54,012 nucleotides of DNA from Roseicyclus amphidinii (lineage in GTDB: Bacteria > Pseudomonadota > Alphaproteobacteria > Rhodobacterales > Rhodobacteraceae). Where the stretch lies: contig NZ_JASJOE010000023.1 in NCBI RefSeq assembly GCF_030163755.1, forward strand, positions 1 to 54,012, written 5' to 3'. The notes under the pieces were generated by a model that was not told where the DNA came from, did not search any database, and saw only the letters and a list, made by a program, of their open reading frames with translations. Shown piece by piece: positions 19,061-30,144 of the stretch (positions are counted from its first letter, which is position 1; each line of letters starts with the position of its first letter). The position numbers and the translations under genes are program-made.

Positions 19061-19831
19061 ATGCCATTCCAGCGCATCGAGGCCGAGCGCCTGTCGCATT
19101 CCGTGGTGCGGCAGATCGAGCAACTGATCCTCAGGGGCATTCTGCGCCCCGGTGAACGGCTGCCGTCCGAGCGAGAGCTGAGCGAGCGGTTCGGCGTCTC
19201 GCGCCCCTCGCTGCGCGAGGCCGTTGCCGAGTTGCAGGAGCGCGGGTTGCTCGCCACGCGGGCGGGTGCGGGCATCTACGTGGCCGATGTCCTCGGCTCG
19301 GCCTTTTCGCCGGCGCTGATCCAGCTGATCGCCAGCCACGAGGAAGCGGTGTTCGACTACATCGCCTTTCGCCGCGACCTCGAGAGCATCGCGGCAGAAC
19401 GCGCGGCGCTGCACGGGTCGGACACCGACCTGAAGGTGGTCGACACGATCTTTCGCAAGATGGAAGCGGCGCATCGCAAGCGCAACCCGGCCGACGAGGC
19501 CGAGCTCGATGCCGAGTTCCACATCGCCATTCTCGAGGCGTCTCACAACGTGATCCTGCTGCACATGATGCGCTCGATCTTCGACCTGCTGAAGCAGGGG
19601 GTGTTCTTCAACCGGCAGATGATGTTCCGCCAGCGCACCACCCGCGACCTGCTGCTGGACCATCACCGCAAGATCAACGACGCGCTGCAGGCGCGCGATC
19701 CGGTCGCGGCGCGGGCGGCGGTGGAGGAACATCTGACCTACGTGGAAAGCCAGCTGGGCGATCTGAAGAAGGCCGAGAAGAACGAGGCCGTGGCCCGGAT
19801 GCGCTACGCCCATGAACAGGAGCGCGGCTGA
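19061..19831 (+). CDS. GntR family regulator, FadR subfamily
   Basis: A 256-residue transcription factor. The winged helix spans about residues 8-75 (ERLPSERELSERFGVSRPSL, then RGLLATRAGAGIYV), and an all-helical FCD effector domain follows (about 90-240, EAELDAEFHIAILEASHN and the histidine-bearing LLLDHHRKINDAL and VEEHL, likely metal ligands). The effector is probably a small organic acid, as in PdhR, LldR and GlcC. No catabolic gene is linked in the same direction within 250 bases, so the regulon is not evident. Confidence 0.92.
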   Translation: MPFQRIEAERLSHSVVRQIEQLILRGILRPGERLPSERELSERFGVSRPSLREAVAELQERGLLATRAGAGIYVADVLGSAFSPALIQLIASHEEAVFDYIAFRRDLESIAAERAALHGSDTDLKVVDTIFRKMEAAHRKRNPADEAELDAEFHIAILEASHNVILLHMMRSIFDLLKQGVFFNRQMMFRQRTTRDLLLDHHRKINDALQARDPVAARAAVEEHLTYVESQLGDLKKAEKNEAVARMRYAHEQERG

Positions 19832-19989
19832 GGCGGACGAGGGCGCTCCCGCCCGGCTCGGCCTTGCGGCCTGCGCCGGTTGGGCCCGGCCGCGTGGCGG
19901 GCCTGCGGCCCGGTCACGCGGCGGGCGCTTCGGGGCGGGCGGCTGGCCCCTGACCCGGTGTCCTGTGCCGTGGCTGGCGGCGGGCCGTC

Positions 19990-20013
19990 CGTATTTGGGG
20001 AAAGGTGAAGAGG
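19990..20013 (+). repeat. intergenic motif CGTATTT-GATGAAG, copy a
   Basis: CGTATTTGGGGAAAGGTGAA begins the site, followed by GAGG. It lies between the GntR and EamA genes on the transcribed strand. Three related sites are at 25113, 44065 and 51851. Confidence 0.6.
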
Positions 20014-20089
20014 GCGGTTGGTGCTTTGCCTTGGTCGCGGGGCGGGATATGCCGCTGCGGGACGGGGGACGCGGAGAACCGGGGGCAGG

Positions 20090-22389
<2,300 letters not shown>

Positions 22390-22391
22390 GC

Positions 22392-22955
22392 ATGAGGCTG
22401 GATCGGCGCGAAGCGATCAGGCGACGGGTGGAATCCGCGTCCGCCTACCTTCGCGCCGGACAGTGCCTGAGGACGAAACTTGAGGATTTCGGACCTTCAG
22501 GCACCGTTCTGGACATCCTCGCCTTCGAGATACTGCTGAAAGCCTTGGTCCTTGCGGAAGGCAAGGAACCGAAGTTTAGCCATGACTACTACGAAGGCTG
22601 GCTCAAGCTCGATACTGAAACGCGCGCCCGACTTATCAAGTATGCCAGCGTGCGATTTGCCGGACACTCGGATTTCAGCGATCCCGAGAAGCTCATGACG
22701 GCGTGGAATGAAGCCTTCACGAAGTATCGGTATGACTACGAAGTAAACGAAACGCGCTCCATTGATGAGATCAAACGGGTCAGTCAGCAGTGGTTCAGTG
22801 AGGAACTGAAAAATCAGCGGTGGGACAGTGAAGCGTGGGACAATGAACGGTCGAAAAAATCGAACGAAACGGCTGATTTCGCCTTTTATCCACTCGAACT
22901 ACGAGGCTTGGCTGAAGCCATCCAGGCCGAATTGAAAGTTCATGTGTCGGACTGA
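22392..22955 (+). CDS. uncharacterised HEPN-like protein in lower-GC DNA
   Basis: A 187-residue protein I cannot assign firmly. An N-terminal helical segment (SASAYLRAGQCL), then DILAFEILLKALVLAEGKEP followed by FSHDYYEGW and later KYRYDYEVN, recall HEPN-type helical domains, in which a substrate-like helix with LKAL precedes a conserved SHD/L stretch. A canonical RX4-6H nuclease motif is not obvious. The base composition is unlike the neighbours: 22561-22620 is about half G+C, while the flanking genes are far richer. A 15-bp tandem repeat encodes RWDSEAWDNER. It is wedged between eno and a dehalogenase gene with two- and one-base gaps, which suggests a later insertion that kept the transcript intact. 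Confidence 0.6.
   Translation: MRLDRREAIRRRVESASAYLRAGQCLRTKLEDFGPSGTVLDILAFEILLKALVLAEGKEPKFSHDYYEGWLKLDTETRARLIKYASVRFAGHSDFSDPEKLMTAWNEAFTKYRYDYEVNETRSIDEIKRVSQQWFSEELKNQRWDSEAWDNERSKKSNETADFAFYPLELRGLAEAIQAELKVHVSD
22818..22847 (+). repeat. 15-bp tandem repeat inside the HEPN-like gene
   Basis: CGGTGGGACAGTGAA (22818-22832) is followed directly by GCGTGGGACAATGAA (22833-22847). The in-frame duplication gives two WD(S/N)E units. Confidence 0.75.
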
Positions 22956-22956
22956 C

Positions 22957-23646
22957 ATGACCCTGAAAGCGTTTCCCAAAGCCCTCATCTTCGACGTCTT
23001 CGGCACCTGCGTGGACTGGCGTGCCTCCGTCGCGCGCGAGGTGGCGGCCGCCCTGCCCGGCGTGGACGCCGCGGCCTTCGCCACCGCCTGGCGGGCGGAA
23101 TACGACCCCGCCATGGCGCGCATCAGGCAAGGCGGGCGCGGCTACGTGCCCCTCGACGACCTGCATCTCGAGAACCTGCACAGGGTCGCCGCCGATCTCG
23201 GCGTGACCGCCCCCGACAGCCTCAACGCGGCGTGGGAGCGGCTCGACCCCTGGCCCGATGTCGTCGCGGGCCTCACCGCGCTGAAGCGCCATCACATCAT
23301 CGCGCCCTGCTCGAACGGCTCAATCGCGCTGATGACGCGGCTGGCACGCTACGCCGCCCTGCCCTGGGATTGCATCCTCGGGGCCGAGATCGCGCGGGAC
23401 TACAAGCCGAAACCGGCGGTCTATCTCGCCGCCTGCGCGACGCTGCGCCTCGCCCCGGCGGAGGTGATGATGGTCGCCGCCCATAATGACGACCTGCACG
23501 CCGCGCGGGCCTGCGGGCTGGCCACCGCCTTCGTGCCCCGCCCCACCGAACACGGGCCGGGCCAGACCCGCGACCTTGCGCCCGAGGCCGCGTGGGACAT
23601 CACGGCCGACGACTTCCACGACCTCGCCCGCCAGCTTGCGCCGTGA
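22957..23646 (+). CDS. haloacid dehalogenase, type II
   Basis: A 229-residue HAD-superfamily enzyme of the L-2-haloacid dehalogenase group, which hydrolyses 2-haloalkanoic acids by way of an aspartyl ester. The nucleophile is D13 in IFDVFGTCVDW, a form close to the dehalogenase consensus. Motif II is CSNGSIALM, and RDYKPKPAVY and AAHNDDLHAA give motifs III and IV. The true substrate may be a phosphorylated or halogenated small acid. I chose the ATG at 22957, one base after the preceding stop. Confidence 0.88.
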   Translation: MTLKAFPKALIFDVFGTCVDWRASVAREVAAALPGVDAAAFATAWRAEYDPAMARIRQGGRGYVPLDDLHLENLHRVAADLGVTAPDSLNAAWERLDPWPDVVAGLTALKRHHIIAPCSNGSIALMTRLARYAALPWDCILGAEIARDYKPKPAVYLAACATLRLAPAEVMMVAAHNDDLHAARACGLATAFVPRPTEHGPGQTRDLAPEAAWDITADDFHDLARQLAP

Positions 23647-23683
23647 TGCGCGCAGGCAACACAGCGCGAAAGGACTCCGCCCA

Positions 23684-24109
23684 ATGACCATGACCGCCGA
23701 CCAGATCATCGCCCGGCTGGGCCTCGCCCCCCATCCAGAGGGCGGGCATTACCGCCAGACCTGGGTCGCCACGAACGAGGGCCGCCCCACGGGCACCTGC
23801 ATCTACTTCCTGCTGAAGGCAGGCGAGGCGAGCCATTGGCACAAGGTCGATGCGACCGAGATCTGGCTCTGGCACGCGGGCGCGCCGCTGGTGCTGTCCA
23901 TGGCCAAGACCGACGAAGGCCCCGCCACCGACCACCTGCTGACCCCCGACCTCGACACGGGCGCGCCGCAGATCATCGTTCCCGAAGGCCATTGGCAGGC
24001 CGCGCGCACCACCGGCGATTTCACGCTGGTCTCCTGCACCGTCTCGCCGGGCTTCACCTTCGAGGGGTTCACGCTGGCCGCGCCGGGGTTCGACATCCCG
24101 CGCGGATAG
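23684..24109 (+). CDS. cupin protein of the DUF985 family
   Basis: A 141-residue single-domain cupin. Characteristic DUF985 stretches are LAPHPEGGHYRQTW, TCIYFLLKAGEASHWHKVDA (HWH as metal-type ligands) and VPEGHWQAART, with a final VSCTVSPGFTFEGF. The family has a double-stranded beta-helix fold; its reaction is not established. It follows the dehalogenase gene by 37 bases on the same strand. Confidence 0.88.
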   Translation: MTMTADQIIARLGLAPHPEGGHYRQTWVATNEGRPTGTCIYFLLKAGEASHWHKVDATEIWLWHAGAPLVLSMAKTDEGPATDHLLTPDLDTGAPQIIVPEGHWQAARTTGDFTLVSCTVSPGFTFEGFTLAAPGFDIPRG

Positions 24110-24184
24110 CCCATGACCAACCGTGATGCGCGGCATCTCGAAATCGCGCTCGCCCGGCCCTGCGCGATGGGCTAACCGGGGCCC

Positions 24185-25111
24185 ATGACGCGCGCGACGA
24201 CCCTGACCACCCCCACCCCCGCACCCACCCCCAAGACCGGCGACACGCCGGCGGGCTTTGCCTATGCCGCGTCCGCCTACCTGATCTGGGGCTTCCTGCC
24301 GCTCTACATGAAGGCCATAGCCCACATCCCCGCGGTCGAGATCATCGCCCACCGGGTGCTCTGGTCGGTGCCCGTGGCGGGCGCGGTTCTCCTGGTGCTG
24401 CGCCGCACCGGTGACCTGGTGACCGCGCTGCGCAGCCCGCGCATGGTGGCCATGGCCGCGGTCACGGCAAGCCTGATCTCGATCAACTGGGGCGTCTATG
24501 TCTGGGCCATCGCAAATGACCGCGCGCTGGATGCGGCGCTCGGCTACTATATCAACCCGCTCTTCTCGGTCGCGCTCGGCGCGGTGATCCTGCGCGAACG
24601 CCTCTCGCCCGCGCAATGGACGGCGGTGGGGCTGGCCGCGGTCGCGGTTGCGATCCTCACCGTCTCGGCGGGCGCGGTGCCCTGGGTGGCGCTGGTGCTG
24701 ATGACGACCTTCGGCATCTACGGCTTCCTGCGCAAGACGCTCCCCATCGGCCCCAACCAGGGCTTCCTGCTCGAGGTGCTGCTGCTCTCGCCGCCGGCGC
24801 TGGCCTATATCCTCTGGATCGGACCCTCCGGCCATTTCCTGACGACCTCCTGGACCGACAGCGCCCTTCTGATCGGCGCGGGCGCAGTCACGGCGATCCC
24901 CTTGATGCTCTATGCCAACGGCGCCAAGGGGCTACGCCTTTCGACCATCGGCATCCTGCAATATATCGCGCCCACGATGATCTTCCTGATCGCGGTCTTC
25001 GTCTTCGACGAGCCCTTCGGCCCCGCCCGCGCCGTGGCCTTCCCGCTGATCTGGGCGGCCCTCGTGATCTACACCGCCTCGATGCTGCGCAACCGCCCCC
25101 CGCGCGCCTGA
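24185..25111 (+). CDS. rarD: RarD-type EamA transporter
   Basis: A 308-residue membrane protein of the RarD branch of the DMT superfamily, about ten helices. Branch-typical segments are GFAYAASAYLIWGFLPLYMK, EIIAHRVLWS, LISINWGVYVWAIAND (the NWxxYxWA motif) and LGYYINPLF, with TAIPLMLYANGAKGL and LQYIAPTMIFL in the second half. Related proteins were first linked to chloramphenicol sensitivity in E. coli; the natural substrate is unknown. Confidence 0.92.
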   Translation: MTRATTLTTPTPAPTPKTGDTPAGFAYAASAYLIWGFLPLYMKAIAHIPAVEIIAHRVLWSVPVAGAVLLVLRRTGDLVTALRSPRMVAMAAVTASLISINWGVYVWAIANDRALDAALGYYINPLFSVALGAVILRERLSPAQWTAVGLAAVAVAILTVSAGAVPWVALVLMTTFGIYGFLRKTLPIGPNQGFLLEVLLLSPPALAYILWIGPSGHFLTTSWTDSALLIGAGAVTAIPLMLYANGAKGLRLSTIGILQYIAPTMIFLIAVFVFDEPFGPARAVAFPLIWAALVIYTASMLRNRPPRA

Positions 25112-25112
25112 G

Positions 25113-25134
25113 CATCTTCATCCCCCAAATATGG
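25113..25134 (-). repeat. intergenic motif CGTATTT-GATGAAG, copy b
   Basis: Read on the minus strand the site is CCATATTTGGGGGATGAAGA with TG after it. It lies just past the rarD stop and 113 bases past the anmK stop on the anmK strand, after several small hairpins. It is about three bases shorter than the other copies. Confidence 0.5.
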
Positions 25135-25141
25135 CGGGGGA

Positions 25142-25185
25142 GTCGCGGAGCGACGGGGGCGGAGCCCCCCACGCGCCGAAGGCGC
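25142..25185. repeat. row of three triloop hairpins between rarD and anmK
   Basis: Three perfect hairpins in a row: GTCGC-GGA-GCGAC (25142-25154), GGGGGC-GGA-GCCCCC (25155-25169) and GCGCC-GAA-GGCGC (25173-25185). All have three-base loops. They lie between convergent genes. Confidence 0.75.
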
Positions 25186-25224
25186 CAACAAAGGACTCAC
25201 GGAGCGAAGCGACCTCAAGGGAAC

Positions 25225-25244
25225 GCGGCAATGCCGCTCCTTTT
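25225..25244 (+). terminator. possible terminator for rarD
   Basis: GCGGC-AAT-GCCGC (25225-25237) is a five-bp stem followed by TCCTTTT. It is weak for an intrinsic terminator, but the convergent position supports it. Confidence 0.4.
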
Positions 25245-25246
25245 GG

Positions 25247-26368
25247 TCAGGGGCGCGACACCCGGCCCCCGCCCACCGCCGTGGCCACGCCCGTGGTGCC
25301 GGGGGCCGAGGTCGGCAGGCCGCGCAAGACCCTGACCGCGAGATAGGCGAAGGCCTGCGCCTCGAGCGCGTCACCGTCCAGCCCCGCGGCCTCCACCGGC
25401 TCCACCGGGCGGCCGAGCGCCGCCTCGAGCATCTCCATCAGCCCGGGGTTCAGCCGCCCGCCGCCCGTGACCAGCAGCCGCGCGGGGCGCGCGGGCAGAT
25501 GCTCCATCGCCTGCGAGACCGCCCCCGCGGCACAGGCCGCGAGCGTCGCCACCGCATCCGCTATCTCCATCCCCGCGATCCAGTCCGCCAGCTGCGGAAA
25601 CCCGCCGCGGTCCAGCGATTTCGGCGGCACGCGCCGGAAATAGACATCGTCGAGAAACACCGCCACCGTCTCGGCATCGACACGCCCCGCCCGCGTCAAG
25701 GCCCCGTCGCGGTCGTAGGGCATCCCCAGCCGCGCCTGCACAAGATCGTCGATCGGCGCATTCGCGGGCCCCGTGTCAAAGGCGAGGCAGGCCCCCGGCA
25801 GCTCGGGCCGCGCCACGCGCGGATCGACATAGGTGATGTTGCCCACCCCGCCGAGGTTGAGGAAGGCCATGGGCCGCGTCTCACCCACGAAGCGCGCCAG
25901 CGCCCAGTGGTAGAAGGGCGCCAGCGGCGCGCCCTGCCCGCCCAGCTCGACATCGTTCGAGCGGAAATCCCAGACCGTCACCAGCCCCGCCTCGGCGGCG
26001 AGCCGCGCACCATCGCCCGCCTGGTGCGTGCGCCCCCCATCGGGGTCATGGGCCAGCGTCTGGCCGTGGAAGCCGAAGACCTCGACGCCATCGCACCCGT
26101 CAAACCCGGCCAAGGCCGCGAGATGCGCCTCCTCGACCGCGCGGGCGGCCTCGGCCACGCCCGCCTCGCCCGGCCAGCGCCCCAGGGCCGCGCGGATCGC
26201 CGCGCGCTCGGCCGGGTCAAAGGCACGGTATCCCGTGGGCCCGAAACCCGTCACCGCCACACCGTCGGTCTCGATCACGGCAAGGTCGACCCCGTCCATC
26301 GATGTGCCCGACATGGCGCCAAGCGCCCGCACCGGCCCCGATTTGTCGCTCTTTCCCTTCACGGCCAT
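25247..26368 (-). CDS. anmK: anhydro-N-acetylmuramic acid kinase
   Basis: Cytosolic kinase for peptidoglycan recycling that converts 1,6-anhydro-MurNAc to MurNAc-6-phosphate. The 373-residue protein begins close to the ATP-binding signature [20 protein letters not shown]. Other family stretches are [26 protein letters not shown] and [15 protein letters not shown], with [15 protein letters not shown] near the end. It is divergent from tyrS, with 49 bases between the two starts. Confidence 0.95.
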   Translation of the reverse strand: MAVKGKSDKSGPVRALGAMSGTSMDGVDLAVIETDGVAVTGFGPTGYRAFDPAERAAIRAALGRWPGEAGVAEAARAVEEAHLAALAGFDGCDGVEVFGFHGQTLAHDPDGGRTHQAGDGARLAAEAGLVTVWDFRSNDVELGGQGAPLAPFYHWALARFVGETRPMAFLNLGGVGNITYVDPRVARPELPGACLAFDTGPANAPIDDLVQARLGMPYDRDGALTRAGRVDAETVAVFLDDVYFRRVPPKSLDRGGFPQLADWIAGMEIADAVATLAACAAGAVSQAMEHLPARPARLLVTGGGRLNPGLMEMLEAALGRPVEPVEAAGLDGDALEAQAFAYLAVRVLRGLPTSAPGTTGVATAVGGGRVSRP

Positions 26369-26417
26369 GCCCGCTATAGCCTCGCCCCACCGACGTCAGA
26401 ACATGGACCGGAGCCCG

Positions 26418-27671
26418 ATGACCTACCAGCCCAAATCGGAGTTCCTGCGCGAGATCATCGCGCGCGGATTCCTCGCCGATTGCACCGACCTGCAGGGCCT
26501 TGACGAGACGCTGCTGAAGGGCCCTGTGACCTGCTACATCGGCTATGACGCCACGGCGAAATCGCTCCACGTGGGGCATCTTCTGAACATCATGCTCCTG
26601 CGCTGGTGGCAGAAGACCGGCAACCGCCCGATCACGCTGATGGGCGGCGGCACGACCAAGGTGGGCGACCCCAGTTTCCGTGCCGACGAGCGGCCCCTGC
26701 TGACGGCCGAGCAGATCGACGCGAATATCGCGGGGATGCAGCGCGTCTTCGACCGCTACCTCGGGTATGGCGCGGGTGAGACCGACGCTGTCATGCTCAA
26801 CAACGCCGACTGGCTGGACGGTCTGAACTACCTCGATTTCCTGCGCGACATCGGGCGGCATTTCTCGGTGAACCGGATGCTGTCGTTCGAGAGCGTGAAG
26901 TCGCGGCTGGACCGCGAGCAGAGCCTGAGCTTCCTCGAGTTCAACTACATGATCCTGCAGGCCTATGATTTCCTCGAGCTCTACCGGCGCGAGGGCTGCG
27001 TGCTGCAGATGGGCGGCTCGGATCAATGGGGCAACATCGTGAACGGGATCGACCTGTCCCGCCGGGTGCTGGAGGCCGAGATCTTCGGGCTGACCACGCC
27101 GCTTCTGACCACGTCGGACGGCAAGAAGATGGGCAAGAGCCAGGGCGGCGCGATCTGGCTCGACGGCGAGATGCTCAGCCCCTACGAGTTCTGGCAGTTC
27201 TGGCGCAACACGACCGACGCCGACGTGGGCCGGTTCCTGAAGCTCTATACCGAGATCCCGGTCGCGGAATGCGAGCGGCTGGGCAGCTTGCAAGGGGCCG
27301 AGATCAACGAGGCCAAGATCGTGCTGGCCAATGCGGTCACGACCCTTCTGCACGGGGCCGAGGCGGCGGCGGCGGCCGAAGCCACCGCGCGCGAGGTCTT
27401 CGAGAAGGGAGGCATGGGCGAGGACCTGCCGACGCTGACACTGAGTGCGGCGGAGCTGGCCGAGGGCATCTCGGTCGCGCAGCTCATCACGCGCTCGGGG
27501 CTGGCGAAATCGGGCAAGGACGCCAAGCGCCTGATCGCCGAGGGCGGCGCGCGGATGAATGACGCGGCGCTGACCGATGCGGGGCTGATGATCGGGGCCG
27601 CCGATCTGGCGCAGCCGATCAAGCTGTCGGCGGGCAAGAAGCGGCACGCGCTGGTGATGCTGGCGGAGTGA
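26418..27671 (+). CDS. tyrS: tyrosyl-tRNA synthetase
   Basis: Class I aminoacyl-tRNA synthetase charging tRNA-Tyr, 417 residues. The HIGH motif is HVGH (51-54) and the KMSKS motif reads KKMGKS (about 236-241). [11 protein letters not shown] and [17 protein letters not shown] are typical of the active site. A C-terminal S4-like RNA-binding domain (about 345-410) contains [21 protein letters not shown] chose the ATG at 26418, with GGAG a few bases upstream; an in-frame ATG at 26403 is possible. Confidence 0.97.
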   Translation: MTYQPKSEFLREIIARGFLADCTDLQGLDETLLKGPVTCYIGYDATAKSLHVGHLLNIMLLRWWQKTGNRPITLMGGGTTKVGDPSFRADERPLLTAEQIDANIAGMQRVFDRYLGYGAGETDAVMLNNADWLDGLNYLDFLRDIGRHFSVNRMLSFESVKSRLDREQSLSFLEFNYMILQAYDFLELYRREGCVLQMGGSDQWGNIVNGIDLSRRVLEAEIFGLTTPLLTTSDGKKMGKSQGGAIWLDGEMLSPYEFWQFWRNTTDADVGRFLKLYTEIPVAECERLGSLQGAEINEAKIVLANAVTTLLHGAEAAAAAEATAREVFEKGGMGEDLPTLTLSAAELAEGISVAQLITRSGLAKSGKDAKRLIAEGGARMNDAALTDAGLMIGAADLAQPIKLSAGKKRHALVMLAE

Positions 27672-27717
27672 GCGGCGCTTAACCCTTTCTAAGGACATGG
27701 GTGGCAGGCTGCCGCCC

Positions 27718-28665
27718 ATGTTCGACCTTGGCCCGATCCACGATCCCTCCACGCTTGTGCCGCTGCCCGAGCCGCTGCAGCAATCGGCGCTCTACGCCCG
27801 CGCCGTGACACGGCTGGGCGGACGGTGTCGCGTGCTCGACCTTCCCTCCGGTCCCGTGCGGGTGATCTCGCGGCGCTTCCCCCTGCTGGGCGAGGTCGCG
27901 CTGATCTCGCGCGGGCCGCCGGGGCTGGACCTGACCACGGCACCGGATTTGCGCGCGCGGACCGGGGCGCGGCACCTGATCGTCCATGCCGAGGACGCAG
28001 GCTGCGCCGGGGCGCTGGCCGATGCCGGGTTCCGCCGCATCGCCCGGCCCCGGCAGATCGCCGAAGTGCCGCTCGCACCGTCCCACGCAGCGATGCTGGC
28101 GGCGATGCGCGGCAAATGGCGCAACCGGCTGCGGCACGGGCTGGCGCAAGGGCTGACCGTGACGCAGGCGGCGATGCCGCCCGACCCGCGCCACTGGCTG
28201 CTGGCCGCCGAGGCGCGGGCGGCGCGGCGGCTGGGTTACCACCCCCTGCCGCCCGTCATGATCGCCGCACTTGCGGGCGCGGACCCCGGTGCCGGTCGAC
28301 TGTTCACAGCGCGCGGTCCCGACGGCCCCATCGCCGCGATGCTCTTCTTCCGGCATGGCCGAACGGCCACCTACCAGGTCGGCTGGTCCGACGCCGCGGG
28401 GCGCGCGGCCTCGGCCGGGCCGGTGCTGATGTGGCACGCGATGCAGGCGCTGCAGGCGAACGGGGCCGAGGTGATCGACCTCGGCCTTGCCGAGCCCCGG
28501 ACCGCGCCGGGCCTTGCCCGGTTCAAGCTGGGCACGGGCGCACGGCTGCGCGTGCTTGGCGGCAGCTGGGTCTCGAGCTGCGCCCTGCCCCGTCGCAGGC
28601 GCCCGATGGCGCGGGCCTTGGTGCGTGACGGCGCGCTTGGACATGGAGAACACGCGATGCCCTGA
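27718..28665 (+). CDS. GNAT/FemAB-like acyltransferase
   Basis: A 315-residue protein with the layout of a GNAT- or FemAB-type acyltransferase. The C-terminal part carries FTARGPDGPIAAMLFFRHG, TYQVGWSDAAGRAASAGPVL and EVIDLGLAEP with a later LARFKLGTGA. FemAB-like proteins share this order in a glycine/aromatic core. The acceptor is unknown. The ATG at 27697 in the same frame is possible, but its AAGGA box sits too close. It converges on olsB with 29 bases between the stops. Confidence 0.7.
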   Translation: MFDLGPIHDPSTLVPLPEPLQQSALYARAVTRLGGRCRVLDLPSGPVRVISRRFPLLGEVALISRGPPGLDLTTAPDLRARTGARHLIVHAEDAGCAGALADAGFRRIARPRQIAEVPLAPSHAAMLAAMRGKWRNRLRHGLAQGLTVTQAAMPPDPRHWLLAAEARAARRLGYHPLPPVMIAALAGADPGAGRLFTARGPDGPIAAMLFFRHGRTATYQVGWSDAAGRAASAGPVLMWHAMQALQANGAEVIDLGLAEPRTAPGLARFKLGTGARLRVLGGSWVSSCALPRRRRPMARALVRDGALGHGEHAMP

Positions 28666-28694
28666 CCCTCCACCACCGCGGCCCGCACGCCGCC

Positions 28695-29432
28695 TCAGCC
28701 CGCCACCGCCCGCAGGAGCCGCGCGCGGGACGGCGGCACGGCGCTGATCTCCAGCCCCGTGAACACATGCAGCGTGCCGAGGTCGCGGTCGATCACCGCG
28801 TGGTCGCTGACCCACCCCCCCATCAGCAGGTAGGTGCGCAAAAGCGGCGGCATCTTGGCCTGAGCGCGCTTCAGATCGGGCTTGCGGCGCAACCGGCTGG
28901 CGAAGCGGAAGACCGAGGGGGCCTTGACCCGCGGAAGCCACCGCTTCGGCGCGATATGCCGGTCGCGCAGCAGCGCGAAGGCGTCGTAATACTCCCGCGC
29001 CTCGGTCCCGTGGAAGGAGGAGCAGCCAAACAGCATCTCGACCCCCTCGCGGTCGACCCAGGCCGTCATCGCCCCCCACGCGACGCGCAGGATGTCGGGA
29101 TCGTGCAGGTCGGGGTGGATGCAGAACCGCCCCATCTCGACCATCGGGCCGTCGAAACCCGCCAGCGCCGACAGCTCGTAGAACTGGGCCGAGTAGCTGC
29201 GCCCGATCTCGGCCCCCGAGCGCAGCCGCAAGAGCCTGAAACAGCAGACCAGCCGCCCGCCCGCGACCTCTTCGACCAGCATGTGAGTGCAGGCGCGGTC
29301 GAAATCGTCGGCATCCAGCCGCTGCGCATCAGGGCCGCGAAAGGCCAGCGTCCTGAGCCGCTGCGCCGCTTCGAGGTCGGCGTCGCTCTCGGCCAGCCGC
29401 GCCTGGTAACGACCTTTCGCAAGGGTCAACAT
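28695..29432 (-). CDS. olsB: ornithine-acyl-ACP acyltransferase (OlsB-type)
   Basis: Enzyme of the first step of ornithine lipid synthesis: it transfers a 3-hydroxy fatty acid from ACP to the alpha-amino group of ornithine. The 245 residues match OlsB in order: RTLAFRGPDAQRLDADDFD, VGG-type VEEVAGGRLVCCFRLLRLRS, IGRSYSAQFYELSALAGFDG, VEMGRFCIHPD and LFGCSSFHGT, ending in PPLLRTYLLMGGWVSDHAVI. The fold is related to autoinducer synthases. The ATG at 29432 was preferred over a longer frame that runs into bamE. No olsA is adjacent, so lysolipid acylation must be encoded elsewhere. Confidence 0.9.
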   Translation of the reverse strand: MLTLAKGRYQARLAESDADLEAAQRLRTLAFRGPDAQRLDADDFDRACTHMLVEEVAGGRLVCCFRLLRLRSGAEIGRSYSAQFYELSALAGFDGPMVEMGRFCIHPDLHDPDILRVAWGAMTAWVDREGVEMLFGCSSFHGTEAREYYDAFALLRDRHIAPKRWLPRVKAPSVFRFASRLRRKPDLKRAQAKMPPLLRTYLLMGGWVSDHAVIDRDLGTLHVFTGLEISAVPPSRARLLRAVAG

Positions 29433-29562
29433 CGGCCTGCTCCTGCGCTGCCGCGTCTCGTATCGGTCACGGACCTGCATAGGATGCGCCTGTGACGCCA
29501 CCGCGACAAGGGGGAGGCGGGCCTGGGTGCGACGAGCTACCGCAACGGAGGCCGGCTGCCGC

Positions 29563-30021
29563 TCAGTCGGCCAGCGCGTCGGCCACGTTGATCCGGCCGA
29601 AATTCGACAGGATCTGCGCAAGGAAACTGATCTCGCGCACCGAACTGGTCGTCACGCGGCGCGAGAACTGGACGATGTTGCCGTCCTCGAGCCCGAATTC
29701 CTCGATGTTCGAGACCCGCCCGCGCCCGTCGAAGGACACCGCGATGACCTGGCGCTCGACCACTTCGGGGGCGCGGTAGGCGTAGTTGCGCATCCGGTAG
29801 GCGTTGTAGAACCACGCCTCGTCGCGCATCACGCCAGCGGCACCCGGCGTGCCGATGGCCTCGGCCACGGCCTCGCGGCTGTCGCCGATGTCGACCGCCG
29901 CAAGATCCTCGGCCGGAGGCACGTAGCCATGATTGTCGAAGGTCGCCGCGCAGCCCGCGAGCGTCACGGCCAGGACAACCGCCACAAGACCTTTCCGGAT
30001 TGCGCCGCCAGAGATGTTCAT
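29563..30021 (-). CDS. bamE: outer membrane assembly lipoprotein BamE
   Basis: SmpA/OmlA-type lipoprotein of the Bam complex that inserts beta-barrel proteins. It has 152 residues with a signal peptide and a lipobox LAGC (C24). The body has the BamE core VDIGDSREAVAEAIGTPGA, AWFYNAYRMRNYAYRAPEVV and VIAVSFDGRGRV with an extended C-terminus. The start at ATG 30021 gives the shortest clean signal peptide. It is divergent from yceD, as often in Rhodobacterales. Confidence 0.92.
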   Translation of the reverse strand: MNISGGAIRKGLVAVVLAVTLAGCAATFDNHGYVPPAEDLAAVDIGDSREAVAEAIGTPGAAGVMRDEAWFYNAYRMRNYAYRAPEVVERQVIAVSFDGRGRVSNIEEFGLEDGNIVQFSRRVTTSSVREISFLAQILSNFGRINVADALAD

Positions 30022-30144
30022 GCGTGCCCTCTTGCCTCGATCCCGCCGACGCCGGTTGCCGGTCACCCTTGCAGCCGCGTCGAAAGCTTTCTATCCGCTT
30101 AACTTACCCCGGCCCACAGGGCAAGGACGCGAGGAGGCGGAGAC

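Noticed and set aside
22392-22955. A complete toxin-antitoxin module at the HEPN-like gene
   Set aside because: No partner gene such as an MNT nucleotidyltransferase is adjacent, and the nuclease motif is not clear.
24113-24175. A 20-codon frame after the cupin gene
   Set aside because: It has an ATG and stop but no ribosome binding site, no conservation that I can see and is too short to support.
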